NCBI GenBank assembly: GCA_937887565.1
Contig: CALABS010000073.1
Coordinates: 1 to 43,178 of the forward strand
Length of the DNA stretch: 43,178 nucleotides
Source: an uncultured Rhodospirillaceae bacterium
GTDB lineage: Bacteria > Pseudomonadota > Alphaproteobacteria > Rhodospirillales > Magnetospirillaceae
Direction of reading: 5' to 3'
Position 1 is the stretch's first letter, and each line of letters begins with the position of its first letter. This document shows positions 26,453 to 35,485 of the stretch, piece after piece. The position numbers and the translations under genes are program-made. The notes under the pieces are model-generated. The model worked only from the letters and a program-made list of their open reading frames with translations, was not told where the DNA came from and ran no database searches.

Positions 26453-27151
26453 ATGCTGCTGGTGGTCGGACTGGGGAACCCCGGCACCGAATACGCCAGG
26501 AACCGGCACAATATCGGCTTCATGGCGGCGGACGAACTCGTCCGCCGCCATTCCTTTGGGCCCTGGCGCGCCAAGTTCCAGGGCGAGGTGGCCGAAGGCG
26601 TGATCGGCGGCGACAAGGTGCTGCTGCTCAAGCCGCACACCTACATGAACCTGTCGGGCCAGTCGGTGGGCCAGGCGGCCCGCTTCCTCAAGATTCCGGT
26701 CGAGGACGTCGTCGTGCTGCATGACGAATTGGACCTGCCGCCGGGGCGGCTCAGGGTCAAGCGCGGCGGCGGTGCCGGCGGCCACAACGGGCTGAAGAGC
26801 ATCGACCAGCACCTGGGCCAGAACTACCGCCGGGTGCGCCTGGGCATCGGCCATCCCGGCGACAAGGACCGGGTGGCCGGCTATGTGCTGCACGATTTCG
26901 CCAAGGCCGACCAGGCCTGGATCGAGCCGCTGCTGGACGCCGTCGCCGACGCCTTCCCGATGTTGGCCAAGGGCGACGATTCCGGTTTCATGAGCCGGGT
27001 GGCGACGCTGACCGCGCCGCCCAAGCCCTCGAAGAAGGGCAGGCCGGCCGAGGCGCCCAAGGTCGCCAAGCCGGAGGCTCCCCGGGCCGAGGAGCCGCCG
27101 CCGACCCTGGCCGAGAAGCTGAAGGCGGCGCTGGAGCGGAAGAAGGACTGA
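26453..27151 (+). CDS. pth: Peptidyl-tRNA hydrolase
   Basis: Releases peptides from prematurely dropped peptidyl-tRNA. The 232-residue product has VGLGNPGTEYARNRHNIGF with the catalytic His, KPHTYMNLSG, LHDELDLPPG with the Asp, and GGGAGGHNGLKS. The core ends near residue 185. It carries a basic, Pro/Lys-rich C-terminal extension of about 45 residues (APPKPSKKGRPAEAPK, LAEKLKAALERKKD) not needed for the fold, with a short terminal amphipathic helix. It begins one base after the rplY stop codon. Confidence 0.96.
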   Translation: MLLVVGLGNPGTEYARNRHNIGFMAADELVRRHSFGPWRAKFQGEVAEGVIGGDKVLLLKPHTYMNLSGQSVGQAARFLKIPVEDVVVLHDELDLPPGRLRVKRGGGAGGHNGLKSIDQHLGQNYRRVRLGIGHPGDKDRVAGYVLHDFAKADQAWIEPLLDAVADAFPMLAKGDDSGFMSRVATLTAPPKPSKKGRPAEAPKVAKPEAPRAEEPPPTLAEKLKAALERKKD

Positions 27152-27167
27152 CCCCTTGCCCCCGGTC

Positions 27168-27227
27168 CGTCATCGCCGGGCTTGATTCGGCGATCCATGG
27201 ATGCCCGGGTCGAGCCTGGGCATGACG
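27168..27227. repeat. REP-like double palindromic element
   Basis: Two 30-base units lie head to head: CGTCATCGCCGGGCTTGATT and the next ten bases, then an inverted near-copy ending in GGGCATGACG. Each unit forms its own small hairpin, and the pair forms a long imperfect cruciform. A single unit occurs at 8839-8869. It sits between pth and ychF. Confidence 0.8.
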
Positions 27228-27257
27228 AGGAGGGGAGGCATTATTGGAGAGGACACC

Positions 27258-28361
27258 ATGGGCTTCAATTGCGGCATCGTCGGCCTGCCCAATGTCGGCA
27301 AGAGCACGCTGTTCAACGCGCTGACCCAGACGGCGGCGGCGCAGGCGGCCAATTATCCGTTCTGCACCATCGAGCCCAATGTGGGCCGGGTGGCGGTGCC
27401 CGATCCGCGCCTGGACAAGCTGGTCGCCATCGCCAAGAGCCAGAAGGAAATCCCCACCCAGCTGGAATTCGTCGACATCGCCGGGCTGGTGCGCGGCGCC
27501 TCGAAGGGCGAGGGCCTGGGCAACCAGTTCCTGGCCAATATCCGCGAGGTGGACGCCATCGTCCACGTGCTGCGCTGCTTCGAGGACGACGACATCAAGC
27601 ACGTGGAGGATTCGGTCGACCCCGTCCGCGACGCCGAGACCATCGAGACCGAGCTGATGCTGGCCGATCTCGACTCGCTGGAACGCCGCATCGTGCCGCT
27701 GGAGAAGAAGGCCAAGGGCGGCGACAAGGAGGCCAAGGCCCAGGTCGAGGTGATGGCGCCCATCCTGGCGGCGCTGCGCGACGGCAAGCCGGCCCGCGTC
27801 GTTTGCTTCGACGGCGAGGAAGAGCGCCGGATCATGAAGCAGCTGGGCTTGTTGACCTGCAAGCCGGTGGTCTATGCCTGCAATGTCGAGGAGGCCGCCG
27901 CCGCCGCCGGCAACGCGCTGTCCGAGCGCGTGTTCGAGATGGCCGCCAAGGAGGGCAACACGGCGGTGGTGATCTCGGCCGCCATCGAGGCCGAGGTGGC
28001 CCAGCTGGGCACCGAGGAGGAGCGCCGCGAGTTCCTGGAAACGCTGGGCCTGGAGGAAACCGGCCTGACCCGCGTCATCCGCGCCGGCTACGACCTCCTG
28101 CACCTGATCACCTTCTTCACCGTCGGCCCCAAGGAGGCCCGCGCCTGGACCGTGCAGAAGGGCGCCAAGGCGCCGCAGGCGGCCGGCGTCATCCATACCG
28201 ACTTCGAAAAGGGCTTCATCCGCGCCGAGACCATCTCGTATGCCGACTTCATCGCCCTGGGCGGCGAAGCCGGCGCCAAGGAGGCCGGCAAGATGCGGCT
28301 GGAGGGCAAGGAATACGTCGTCCAGGACGGCGACATCTTCCATTTCCGCTTCAACGTTTAG
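27258..28361 (+). CDS. ychF: Redox-regulated ATPase YchF (Obg-family)
   Basis: A 367-residue TRAFAC-class NTPase that binds ribosomes and prefers ATP. It shows the P-loop GLPNVGKSTLFNALTQ (residues 8-23), PFCTIEPNVG, the G3 region FVDIAGLVRGAS, a coiled-coil arm in the middle and a C-terminal TGS domain (FTVGPKEARAWTVQKGAKAP, GVIHTDFEKGFIRAE). The ATG at 27258 is preceded by GGAGAGG. It follows rplY-pth, with a REP-like element in between. A hairpin lies downstream at 28373-28414. Confidence 0.97.
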   Translation: MGFNCGIVGLPNVGKSTLFNALTQTAAAQAANYPFCTIEPNVGRVAVPDPRLDKLVAIAKSQKEIPTQLEFVDIAGLVRGASKGEGLGNQFLANIREVDAIVHVLRCFEDDDIKHVEDSVDPVRDAETIETELMLADLDSLERRIVPLEKKAKGGDKEAKAQVEVMAPILAALRDGKPARVVCFDGEEERRIMKQLGLLTCKPVVYACNVEEAAAAAGNALSERVFEMAAKEGNTAVVISAAIEAEVAQLGTEEERREFLETLGLEETGLTRVIRAGYDLLHLITFFTVGPKEARAWTVQKGAKAPQAAGVIHTDFEKGFIRAETISYADFIALGGEAGAKEAGKMRLEGKEYVVQDGDIFHFRFNV

Positions 28362-28372
28362 TTCACAACCCT

Positions 28373-28420
28373 GACCCGCCATCCTGCCCGGGCGCGTCCG
28401 GGGGCTGGCGGGTCTATAAT
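28373..28420 (+). promoter_or_regulatory. Inverted repeat abutting a TATAAT box
   Basis: A perfect 9-base inverted repeat GACCCGCCA (28373-28381) and TGGCGGGTC (28406-28414) is followed directly by TATAAT (28415-28420). No good -35 is seen. The element may close the ychF transcript, act as an operator over the promoter of the next gene, or both. Confidence 0.45.
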
Positions 28421-28455
28421 TCCCGGATAGTCGAACAATGCACGGGAGGTCCGCC

Positions 28456-28923
28456 ATGTTGCGCCGCGACCGCCTGATCCGGAACCACATGCACGATCCC
28501 TACAGGTCCAGCGCCAAGATGAAGGGGCCGGCCGTCTGCTCGGAATGCGGGGCCGTCTATCGGCTTGGCCGCTGGCAGTGGGGACACAACGGCGCCGACA
28601 CGCCGCGTCGGATGTGCCCCGCCTGCCGCCGCATCGCCGAGGGCTGCCCGGCCGGCATCGTCACCCTGGACGGGCCGTTCGTGGGCGAGCACCGGACCGA
28701 GATCCTGAATCTGCTGCACCACCAGGCCAAGATGGAAGGCAGCCGCCACCCGATGAACCGGGTGATGAGCGTCACCGAGGTCGACAGCCGGCTGGTGCTG
28801 GAGACCACCGAGCCGCACCTGGCCGAACGGCTGGGCAAGGCCGTCCACGCCGCCTATGCCGGCGAGCTGACCCGCAGCCGCATCCGCGACGAGGCGCTGC
28901 TGCGGGTGCACTGGCACCGCTAG
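28456..28923 (+). CDS. BCAM0308 family protein
   Basis: A 155-residue protein. An N-terminal RDRLIRNHMHDPYRSSAKM is followed by two CxxC pairs (CSECGAVYRLGRWQW and MCPACRRIAEG) that should bind zinc. A C-terminal alpha/beta domain (MNRVMSVTEVDSRLVLETTE, LAERLGKAVHAAYAGEL) completes the BCAM0308 family pattern. GGGAGG lies 6 bases before the ATG at 28456, itself preferred over an ATG six codons upstream. The function is unknown; an RNA- or nucleic-acid-linked role is possible but unsupported. Confidence 0.85.
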   Translation: MLRRDRLIRNHMHDPYRSSAKMKGPAVCSECGAVYRLGRWQWGHNGADTPRRMCPACRRIAEGCPAGIVTLDGPFVGEHRTEILNLLHHQAKMEGSRHPMNRVMSVTEVDSRLVLETTEPHLAERLGKAVHAAYAGELTRSRIRDEALLRVHWHR

Positions 28924-28934
28924 AGCCATCTCGC

Positions 28935-28962
28935 CGTCACCCCCGCCGAGGCGGGGGTGACG
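28935..28962. repeat. Perfect 13-bp palindrome between convergent genes
   Basis: CGTCACCCCCGCC and GGCGGGGGTGACG flank a 2-base loop between the BCAM0308 gene and dps, which converge. There is no T tract. The CGTCA/TGACG ends recall the REP-like elements, so it may be another repeat family member, a terminator, or both. Confidence 0.7.
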
Positions 28963-28976
28963 GGTGAATGTCCCGC

Positions 28977-29468
28977 CTAGCCCAGGAGCGAGCGCAGCAT
29001 CCAGGCGGTCTTCTCGTGAACCTGCATGCGCTGGGTCAGCAGGTCGGCGGTGGGCTCGTCATGGGCGTCGTCCACCACCGGGAAGATGGAGCGGGCGGTG
29101 CGGACCACCGCCTCCTGGTCCTTGACCAGGATACGGATCATGTCCTCGGCCGACGGCACGCCGGTTTCCTCCTGGAGCGAGGTCAGCTCGGCGAACTGCC
29201 GGTAGCTGCCGGGCGCCGGGAAGCCCAGGGCGCGGATGCGCTCGGCGACCAGATCCACCGCCAGGGCCAGTTCGTTGTACTGCTGCTCGAACATCAGGTG
29301 CAGCGTGTTGAACATCGGCCCGGTGACGTTCCAGTGAAAATTGTGGGTCTTGAGGTACAGGGTATAGGTGTCCGCCAGGAGCCGCGACAGACCCTCGCCG
29401 ATCTTGCGGCGGGTCTTGTCGTCGATGCCGATATCGATGGTCTCGGCGGCCTTCTTGTCCTTCGCCAT
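28977..29468 (-). CDS. dps: Dps family DNA-binding ferritin-like protein
   Basis: A 163-residue member of the Dps family, which form dodecamers that oxidise and store iron and protect DNA in starvation or oxidative stress. It shows the inter-subunit ferroxidase motif LKTHNFHWNVTGPMFNTLH followed by FEQQYNELALAVDLVAERIR, and the Dps C-terminal EKTAWMLRSLLG. The N-terminal tail is lysine-rich (MAKDKKA), which may help bind DNA. GGAGGG lies 8 bases before the ATG at 29468. A GTG two codons upstream is less likely. Confidence 0.95.
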   Translation of the reverse strand: MAKDKKAAETIDIGIDDKTRRKIGEGLSRLLADTYTLYLKTHNFHWNVTGPMFNTLHLMFEQQYNELALAVDLVAERIRALGFPAPGSYRQFAELTSLQEETGVPSAEDMIRILVKDQEAVVRTARSIFPVVDDAHDEPTADLLTQRMQVHEKTAWMLRSLLG

Positions 29469-29534
29469 TGTCACTTCCCTCCAAGCTAGTCTTCTCGACG
29501 CCGCGAGCCTAACCCGCGGTGTGAGCTTTGCCTA

Positions 29535-29565
29535 CCCATTCAAGAGGCTACCCCATTCAAGAGGC
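29535..29565 (-). repeat. 17-bp tandem duplication over a stop codon
   Basis: CCCATTCAAGAGGC occurs at 29535-29548 and 29552-29565, with a period of 17 bases. The second copy contains the stop codon of the DUF2061 gene. The duplication lies between that gene and dps. Confidence 0.85.
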
Positions 29566-29793
29566 CACCATGGTGCTCAGGCACCGGTGGCCGGCGCTGT
29601 CGTCGTCGGCCACCGCCCTGCCCCACCGGTTCCACGCCCGTTCGTGGAAGTAGTAGGCGACGGTGTTGCATGCCGGCTCCAACAGGGCCAGGGCGCTGCT
29701 GATGGCGACGCTGCCGGTCAGCGCGTACGCCACCGTGAACGCGACGGTGAAATGGACGGCTGCGAAGGTCATGGTCTTCAAGGCGGCGGTCAT
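29557..29793 (-). CDS. DUF2061 domain-containing small membrane protein
   Basis: A 78-residue protein with two hydrophobic segments (FAAVHFTVAFTVAYALTGS and SSALALLEPACNTVAYYFH) and the DUF2061 signature HFTVAFTVAY and EPACNTVAYYFHERAW. It should be an integral inner-membrane protein. Function is unknown. GAGGG lies 7 bases before the ATG at 29793. The long frame upstream reaches the groEL terminator region and is not coding. Confidence 0.8.
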   Translation of the reverse strand: MTAALKTMTFAAVHFTVAFTVAYALTGSVAISSALALLEPACNTVAYYFHERAWNRWGRAVADDDSAGHRCLSTMVAS

Positions 29794-29892
29794 TGGCTTG
29801 CCCTCGTGAACTGGTGATGGGTGAACCGATCTCACAGGCGGGATCATGCCTCGCCGGCCCCCAATCGGTCCAACGGGTTGTCCTGGCGACAG

Positions 29893-29911
29893 TGATCGAT
29901 TAAGTCGATCA
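29893..29911. promoter_or_regulatory. Palindrome upstream of the DUF2061 gene
   Basis: TGATCGA and TCGATCA, perfect 7-base arms, flank TTAAG. It lies 100 bases before the DUF2061 start codon. It could be an operator, but no known regulator site is matched; FNR-type sites have a shorter 4-base spacer. Confidence 0.4.
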
Positions 29912-29938
29912 TCGGGAATGGCGGTCCCCGCAACGACG

Positions 29939-29968
29939 AAAGGCGCCCCGTTGGCACGGGACGCCTTT
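29939..29968 (-). terminator. Terminator-like hairpin downstream of groEL
   Basis: Arms AAAGGCGCCCCGT and ACGGGACGCCTTT pair with one mismatch around a 4-base loop. The T-rich tail is better on the plus strand (TTTGCGTTTT), while on the minus strand the stem itself ends in CCTTT. It probably works for groEL and may act in both directions. Confidence 0.6.
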
Positions 29969-29984
29969 GCGTTTTCCGCTGGGT

Positions 29985-30006
29985 TCCCTCCGGTGATCCG
30001 GAGGGA
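29985..30006 (-). terminator. First hairpin after groEL
   Basis: A perfect 9-bp stem TCCCTCCGG/CCGGAGGGA with loop TGAT lies about 30 bases after the groEL stop. No T run follows on the minus strand, so it may be an mRNA-protecting hairpin ahead of the next terminator. Confidence 0.5.
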
Positions 30007-30036
30007 GCCTCGCATCGACAAGCCTGGGGGTGGACC

Positions 30037-31683
<1,647 letters not shown>

Positions 31684-31716
31684 TTTCGTTTGTCCTCAAT
31701 GTGCTGAGTGGAGACG

Positions 31717-32004
31717 TTAGGCGAGGATGCCCAGGATGTCGGACTCCTTCATGATCAGCAGCTCCTGGCCGTCGATCTTGACCTCGGTGCCGGACCACTT
31801 GCCGAAAAGGATGCGGTCGCCGGCCTTGACGTCGAGCGCGACGATCTTGCCGTCCTCGCCGCGAACGCCCGAACCCACGGCGATCACCTCGCCCTGCATC
31901 GGCTTCTCCTTGGCGGTGTCCGGGATGATGATGCCGCCCGCGGTCTTCTCTTCCGCGTCGATGCGCTTCACCAGCACACGATCGTGCAGCGGTCGAAACT
32001 TCAT
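31717..32004 (-). CDS. groES: Co-chaperonin GroES (10 kDa)
   Basis: The 95-residue lid of the GroEL chamber. It shows MKFRPLHDRVLVKRIDAEEK, the mobile loop EEKTAGGIIIPDTAKEKP and the conserved GDRILFGKWSGTEVKIDG. The ATG at 32004 is preceded by GGAGG at about 6 bases; the frame runs upstream through the CIRCE element without coding character. It is first in the groES-groEL operon. Confidence 0.99.
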   Translation of the reverse strand: MKFRPLHDRVLVKRIDAEEKTAGGIIIPDTAKEKPMQGEVIAVGSGVRGEDGKIVALDVKAGDRILFGKWSGTEVKIDGQELLIMKESDILGILA

Positions 32005-32061
32005 AAAAACCTCCGTCTCATCGGTTTGAGGCTTTGGGAATGATGAGGCCGAGGGCGGGTA

Positions 32062-32088
32062 TTGGCACTCTCCCCCGGCGAGTGCCAA
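32062..32088 (-). promoter_or_regulatory. CIRCE element (HrcA operator)
   Basis: TTGGCACTC and GAGTGCCAA form a perfect 9-base inverted repeat with a 9-base spacer, matching the CIRCE consensus TTAGCACTC-N9-GAGTGCTAA in 8 of 9 bases per arm. It lies at the expected start of the groESL transcript, where HrcA repressor would block transcription. hrcA itself is not in the window. Confidence 0.95.
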
Positions 32089-32089
32089 C

Positions 32090-32118
32090 GATCTAGGAGG
32101 GGGGACGCCGCCTGTCAA
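32090..32118 (-). promoter_or_regulatory. groESL promoter
   Basis: On the minus strand a perfect TTGACA (32118-32113) is followed after 17 bases by TAGATC (32095-32090). The start point would fall inside the CIRCE element. CTTGAC also fits the -35 of alphaproteobacterial heat-shock sigma factor RpoH, so dual control is possible. Confidence 0.7.
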
Positions 32119-32128
32119 GCGGGATTCT

Positions 32129-32154
32129 GGCAGCAGAGTCGCCGATATGCTGCC
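32129..32154. promoter_or_regulatory. Inverted repeat between divergent groES and usg
   Basis: GGCAGCA and TGCTGCC, perfect 7-base arms with a 12-base spacer, lie just upstream of the groESL -35. It could be an operator for either gene. No known regulator is assigned. Confidence 0.35.
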
Positions 32155-32245
32155 AATCCACTGAAATGGCTTGGTTTTTTCTTGACGGCGCCATCAGGGC
32201 AGGGCTGAAGATGGAAGGTGACTCCACCTTTCGAGGAGGGCATCC

Positions 32246-32506
32246 ATGACCCTGGAGATGCAGATGCGCGGCTGGCGGCTGACCACCGCCGAAATCCTCT
32301 ACCACCTCCCCGACCATCCCAGCCTGGTGCAGAGCTACGTCTGGCAGGAGTTGGACAAGCTGCCCGATTTCCCGCAGCTGCGGCGTTTCCTGGCGTTCTG
32401 GGAAAGGCGCCTGGAGGGCAAGCTGCATTCGGTGACGGTGGCCTCGCGCGGGCTCGTCTCGCCGGCCGAGGTCTCCGCCATCCGCGAGGTGGGGTGGCTG
32501 CAGTAG
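32246..32506 (+). CDS. Usg family protein
   Basis: An 86-residue alphaproteobacterial protein matching the Usg family: MQMRGWRLTTAEILYHLPDH, VQSYVWQELDKLPDFP and FWERRLEGKLHSVTVA. The family is named from a gene upstream of trpF; no molecular role is established. GAGGAGGG lies about 6 bases before the ATG at 32246. It is divergent from groES, and its stop codon directly abuts that of the convergent BON lipoprotein gene (32506/32507). Confidence 0.88.
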   Translation: MTLEMQMRGWRLTTAEILYHLPDHPSLVQSYVWQELDKLPDFPQLRRFLAFWERRLEGKLHSVTVASRGLVSPAEVSAIREVGWLQ

Positions 32507-33055
32507 TCAGGGCGCCGTCAGCACCGCCACCGCCCATTTGATCCCCTCCACGTCCAGGGCGTCGGCCTTCATGGCCTCGGCCTGGTCCTTGGAGGCGGCG
32601 GCGCCCAGCAGGAAGGCGACGCCGTTGATCACCCGCACGGTGACGCCGGCCCGTCCCTCCAGGCCGAGGGCGGCCCGCACCGCGTCCTCGCGGGCGGTGT
32701 CGGGGGCGAACAGGTCCAGGGCCTTGTCCTCGGCCAGGACCAACTCGTTGACCACCTCGCTGACGCCGGTGGCGGCGCGGGCGGCGGCCTCGGCCTTGCG
32801 GCGCTGGTCGGGCTTGGCCACCGCGCCCATCAGCAGCGCCCGGCCCCGCCACACCTCGACGGTGACCGCCCGCATGGCGCGGCGGTCGATCTCGTGCAGA
32901 TGGCGCTCGATCATCGCCTTCAGGGCGTCGTCGCGGTTGGATTCGGCCCGCGCGCGCACCGGCGGCGGCGGCGAGACCTCGGGGCGGGCCGGCTCGGGCT
33001 GCTGGACGCAGCCGGCGACCACGGCCCCAAGGACAATGGCGGCGACAAGACGCAT
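32507..33055 (-). CDS. BON domain-containing lipoprotein (OsmY/DolP-like)
   Basis: A 182-residue envelope lipoprotein. The signal MRLVAAIVLGAVVAGC ends in a lipobox cysteine. Two BON-type domains follow: the first around AVTVEVWRGRALLMGAVAKP, the second around VTVRVINGVAFLLGAAASK. BON domains bind phospholipid, and related proteins protect envelope integrity under stress. Its ATG overlaps the stop of the TVP38 gene in TGATG, and GGGAGGGAGGG precedes it. Last gene of the accA, GT2, TVP38, BON run. Confidence 0.85.
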   Translation of the reverse strand: MRLVAAIVLGAVVAGCVQQPEPARPEVSPPPPVRARAESNRDDALKAMIERHLHEIDRRAMRAVTVEVWRGRALLMGAVAKPDQRRKAEAAARAATGVSEVVNELVLAEDKALDLFAPDTAREDAVRAALGLEGRAGVTVRVINGVAFLLGAAASKDQAEAMKADALDVEGIKWAVAVLTAP

Positions 33056-33756
33056 CAGCCCTCCCTCCCGTTGTCGTCCTCGTCCGGCAGCCCCCGGGCG
33101 GCGCGGACGCGGCGCCACAGCCAGACCCCCAGCACCGTCGAGCCGACGAACAGCGCCGCCGACAGCGCCCAGGTCACGGACTTGTCCATCTCGAAGCCGG
33201 CGCCGGCCAGCACGAACACCACCGTCTGCGGCAGATATCCCACCAGCGAGCCGGCGAAGAACGGAACCACGCGGACCCCCGACACGCCGGCGGCCACGTT
33301 GGCGGTGCCGTTGTGGGACAACGGCGACAACCTGAGCACGATGGCCATGGTGAATTCGTGGCCGGCAAGGAACGAATCGATCCGCGCGATGCGCTCTGGG
33401 AAGCGGCGGATCAGGACGTCGCGGCCGATGAAGCGGGCGTAATAAAAGGTGGTCAGCGAGCCCAGCAGGGTGGCGAGCAGCCCCAGCCCCAGCCCCATCC
33501 ACGGCCCGAAGGCATAGGCGGCGCCGAAGCTGACCGCCTGGCGCGGCAGGCCCAGGGCCACCGCCACCGCCCCCACCAGCAGGTAGAGACCCTCGCCGTA
33601 CAGGCCGCGCTGGCCGCGCACCGCCTGGTCGACCCAGCCGGTGTCCAGCATGGACTTGATGCCCACCACCTCGAACAGCCAGCCCACCGCCACCAGGGTG
33701 ACGATCAGAACCAGCCCGCGCACCAGGACACGCGGCTGCAGCAGGGATCGGCTCAC
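33055..33756 (-). CDS. TVP38/TMEM64 family inner-membrane protein
   Basis: A 233-residue polytopic membrane protein of the VTT/DedA-like superfamily. It has a first hydrophobic helix (LVRGLVLIVTLVAVGWLF), the signature region AVSFGAAYAFGPWMGLGLG with TTFYYARFIGR, then RLSPLSHNGTANVAAGVSG and FFAGSLVGYLPQTVVFVLAG. Members are thought to act in lipid scrambling or transport. The chosen start is GTG at 33756, overlapping the stop of the glycosyltransferase gene as GTGA; another GTG at 33801 is in frame. It overlaps the BON gene by one base. Confidence 0.85.
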   Translation of the reverse strand: MSRSLLQPRVLVRGLVLIVTLVAVGWLFEVVGIKSMLDTGWVDQAVRGQRGLYGEGLYLLVGAVAVALGLPRQAVSFGAAYAFGPWMGLGLGLLATLLGSLTTFYYARFIGRDVLIRRFPERIARIDSFLAGHEFTMAIVLRLSPLSHNGTANVAAGVSGVRVVPFFAGSLVGYLPQTVVFVLAGAGFEMDKSVTWALSAALFVGSTVLGVWLWRRVRAARGLPDEDDNGREG

Positions 33757-34493
33757 TCGGGGATGTCCACGACCGGGTTGCGCGACCGGCGCATCAGCCA
33801 CATCACCCCCAACAGGTCGGGCACGCCCACCAGGGCGCGGCGCAGGTTGTTGTAGTTGGAGCTGCCGCGCTCGCGCGGGCGGTGATTGACCTTGACCGAT
33901 TCGACGCGGCCGCCGGCGCGGATGGTCAGGGCCGGCAGGAAGCGGTGCATGTGGTCGAAGCGCGGCAGGTCCAGGAAATGCTCACGGGTGAACAGCTTGG
34001 CGCCGCAGCCGGTGTCTGGCGTGTCGTCCTTGAGCAGCGAGGCGCGAATGGCGTTGGCGAGCCTGGAGGCCACGCGCTTGGAGGCGGTGTCGCGGCGCTT
34101 GGCGCGCCAGCCGGCGATCAGCAGCCGGGCGCGCTGGTCCTCGGGAGCGGCCCGCCAGCGTTCGACCATGGCCGGGATGTCGGCGGGATCGTTCTGGCCG
34201 TCGCCGTCCAAGGTGGCGATCAACGGCGCGCGGGCGTGGCGGACGCCGGTCGCCACCGCCTGGCTCTGGCCGCAGCCGGCGCGGTGGCGCACCACGTGCA
34301 GGCGCGGAAACGCCTTGCGGGCCTCGGCCAGGATGGCCGGGGTGTCGTCGTCGGAGCCATCATCCACATAGACGATCTCGAACTCCATCCGCCCCGCCAG
34401 GGCGACGTGGATCTCCTCGATCAGCGGCAGGATGTTCTCGGCCTCGTTCTTGACGGGGACGACGACCGCGATCTCGGGGCCTTCAACACTCAT
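33753..34493 (-). CDS. Family 2 glycosyltransferase, polyprenol-phosphate sugar transferase-like
   Basis: A 246-residue GT-A fold enzyme. It shows IAVVVPVKNEAENILPLIEE at the N-terminus, the acidic FEIVYVDDGSDDDTP, and the metal-binding LIATLDGDGQNDPADIP (DxD-like), then DTGCGAKLF and HRFLPALTIRAGG. This matches dolichol-phosphate mannosyltransferase-like GT2 enzymes that load a sugar on a lipid carrier. It lacks C-terminal membrane helices. GAAGG lies about 8 bases before the ATG at 34493. Its stop overlaps the TVP38 start, so a shared envelope-lipid role is plausible. Confidence 0.92.
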   Translation of the reverse strand: MSVEGPEIAVVVPVKNEAENILPLIEEIHVALAGRMEFEIVYVDDGSDDDTPAILAEARKAFPRLHVVRHRAGCGQSQAVATGVRHARAPLIATLDGDGQNDPADIPAMVERWRAAPEDQRARLLIAGWRAKRRDTASKRVASRLANAIRASLLKDDTPDTGCGAKLFTREHFLDLPRFDHMHRFLPALTIRAGGRVESVKVNHRPRERGSSNYNNLRRALVGVPDLLGVMWLMRRSRNPVVDIPE

Positions 34494-34531
34494 GGGACCG
34501 GCCTTCACGCCTGGGCGGCAAGGGGCGCGGC

Positions 34532-35485
34532 TCACGCCACGCCCGCGCGCCCCATTTCCAGGAACTTCTCGCGCCGGCGCGCCCGCAGCACGCCGCCCTC
34601 GGTGCCGGCCAGTTGGGTCAGCGCGGCGTCCAGCGCCGCCGACAGGGTCTGGATCATCTGGTCGCGATTGCGGTGGGCGCCCCCCAGCGGCTCGGGGATG
34701 ACGTCGTCGACCACGCCGAGCTTCTGCAGGTCCTGGGCGGTCAGCCGCAGTGCCTCGGCGGCGTCCTTGGCCGCCTCGCCGGACCGCCACAGGATCGAGG
34801 CGCAGCCCTCGGGGCTGATCACCGAATAGATGGCGTGCTCCAGCATCAGCACGGTGTTGGCGGCGGCCAGCGCGATGGCGCCGCCCGAGCCCCCCTCGCC
34901 GATGACGGCGGTGACCAGCGGCACCCGGATGTCCAGGCAGGCCTCGATGGACCGCGCGATGGCCTCGGCCTGGCCGCGCGCCTCGGCTTCGACGCCGGGA
35001 TAGGCGCCGGCGGTGTCCACCAGGGTGATGACCGGGACGCCGAAATGGTCGGCCATCTCCATCAGCCGCCGGGCCTTGCGGTAGCCCTCGGGCTTGGCCA
35101 TGCCGAAGTTGTGGCGGATGCGGCTTTCGGTGTCGTGCCCCTTCTCGTGGCCCATCACCATCACCGACTGGCCCCGGAACCGGCCCAGGCCGCTCACGAT
35201 GGCCTTGTCCTCGCCGAAGGCGCGGTCGCCGGCCAGGGGCGTGAAGTCCTCGACCAGGGCACGGATGTAGTCCAGCGTGTGCGGGCGCTCGGGGTGGCGG
35301 GCCACCAGCGTCTTCTGCCACGGGGTGAGCTTGGCGTAGGTCGAGCGCAAGAGCTTGTCGACCTTGGCCTGAAGGCGCCCGACCTCCTCGGCGATATTGA
35401 CGTCGCCATTGTCGCCGAGGTGGCGGAGCTCTTCGATCTTGCCCTCGAGCTCGGCGATGGGCTTTTCGAATTCCAGGATGTGCAT
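34532..35485 (-). CDS. accA: Acetyl-CoA carboxylase carboxyltransferase subunit alpha
   Basis: Transfers carboxyl from carboxybiotin to acetyl-CoA together with AccD, the committed step of fatty-acid synthesis. The 317-residue product begins with the family helix MHILEFEKPIAELEGKIEEL and shows HPERPHTLDYI, HEKGHDTESRIRHNFGMAKP, DTAGAYPGVEAEARGQ and the oxyanion-forming GEGGSGGAIALAAANTVLML. The start at 35485 fits the family but lacks a strong ribosome-binding site. It heads a run with the glycosyltransferase 38 bases downstream. Confidence 0.97.
   Translation of the reverse strand: MHILEFEKPIAELEGKIEELRHLGDNGDVNIAEEVGRLQAKVDKLLRSTYAKLTPWQKTLVARHPERPHTLDYIRALVEDFTPLAGDRAFGEDKAIVSGLGRFRGQSVMVMGHEKGHDTESRIRHNFGMAKPEGYRKARRLMEMADHFGVPVITLVDTAGAYPGVEAEARGQAEAIARSIEACLDIRVPLVTAVIGEGGSGGAIALAAANTVLMLEHAIYSVISPEGCASILWRSGEAAKDAAEALRLTAQDLQKLGVVDDVIPEPLGGAHRNRDQMIQTLSAALDAALTQLAGTEGGVLRARRREKFLEMGRAGVA

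Noticed and set aside
28935..28962. Classical intrinsic terminator
   Set aside because: Perfect stem but only a 2-base loop and no T tract on either strand; listed as a palindromic repeat instead.
29893..29911. FNR/FixK box
   Set aside because: The palindrome TGATCGA-N5-TCGATCA has the wrong spacing for TTGAT-N4-ATCAA.
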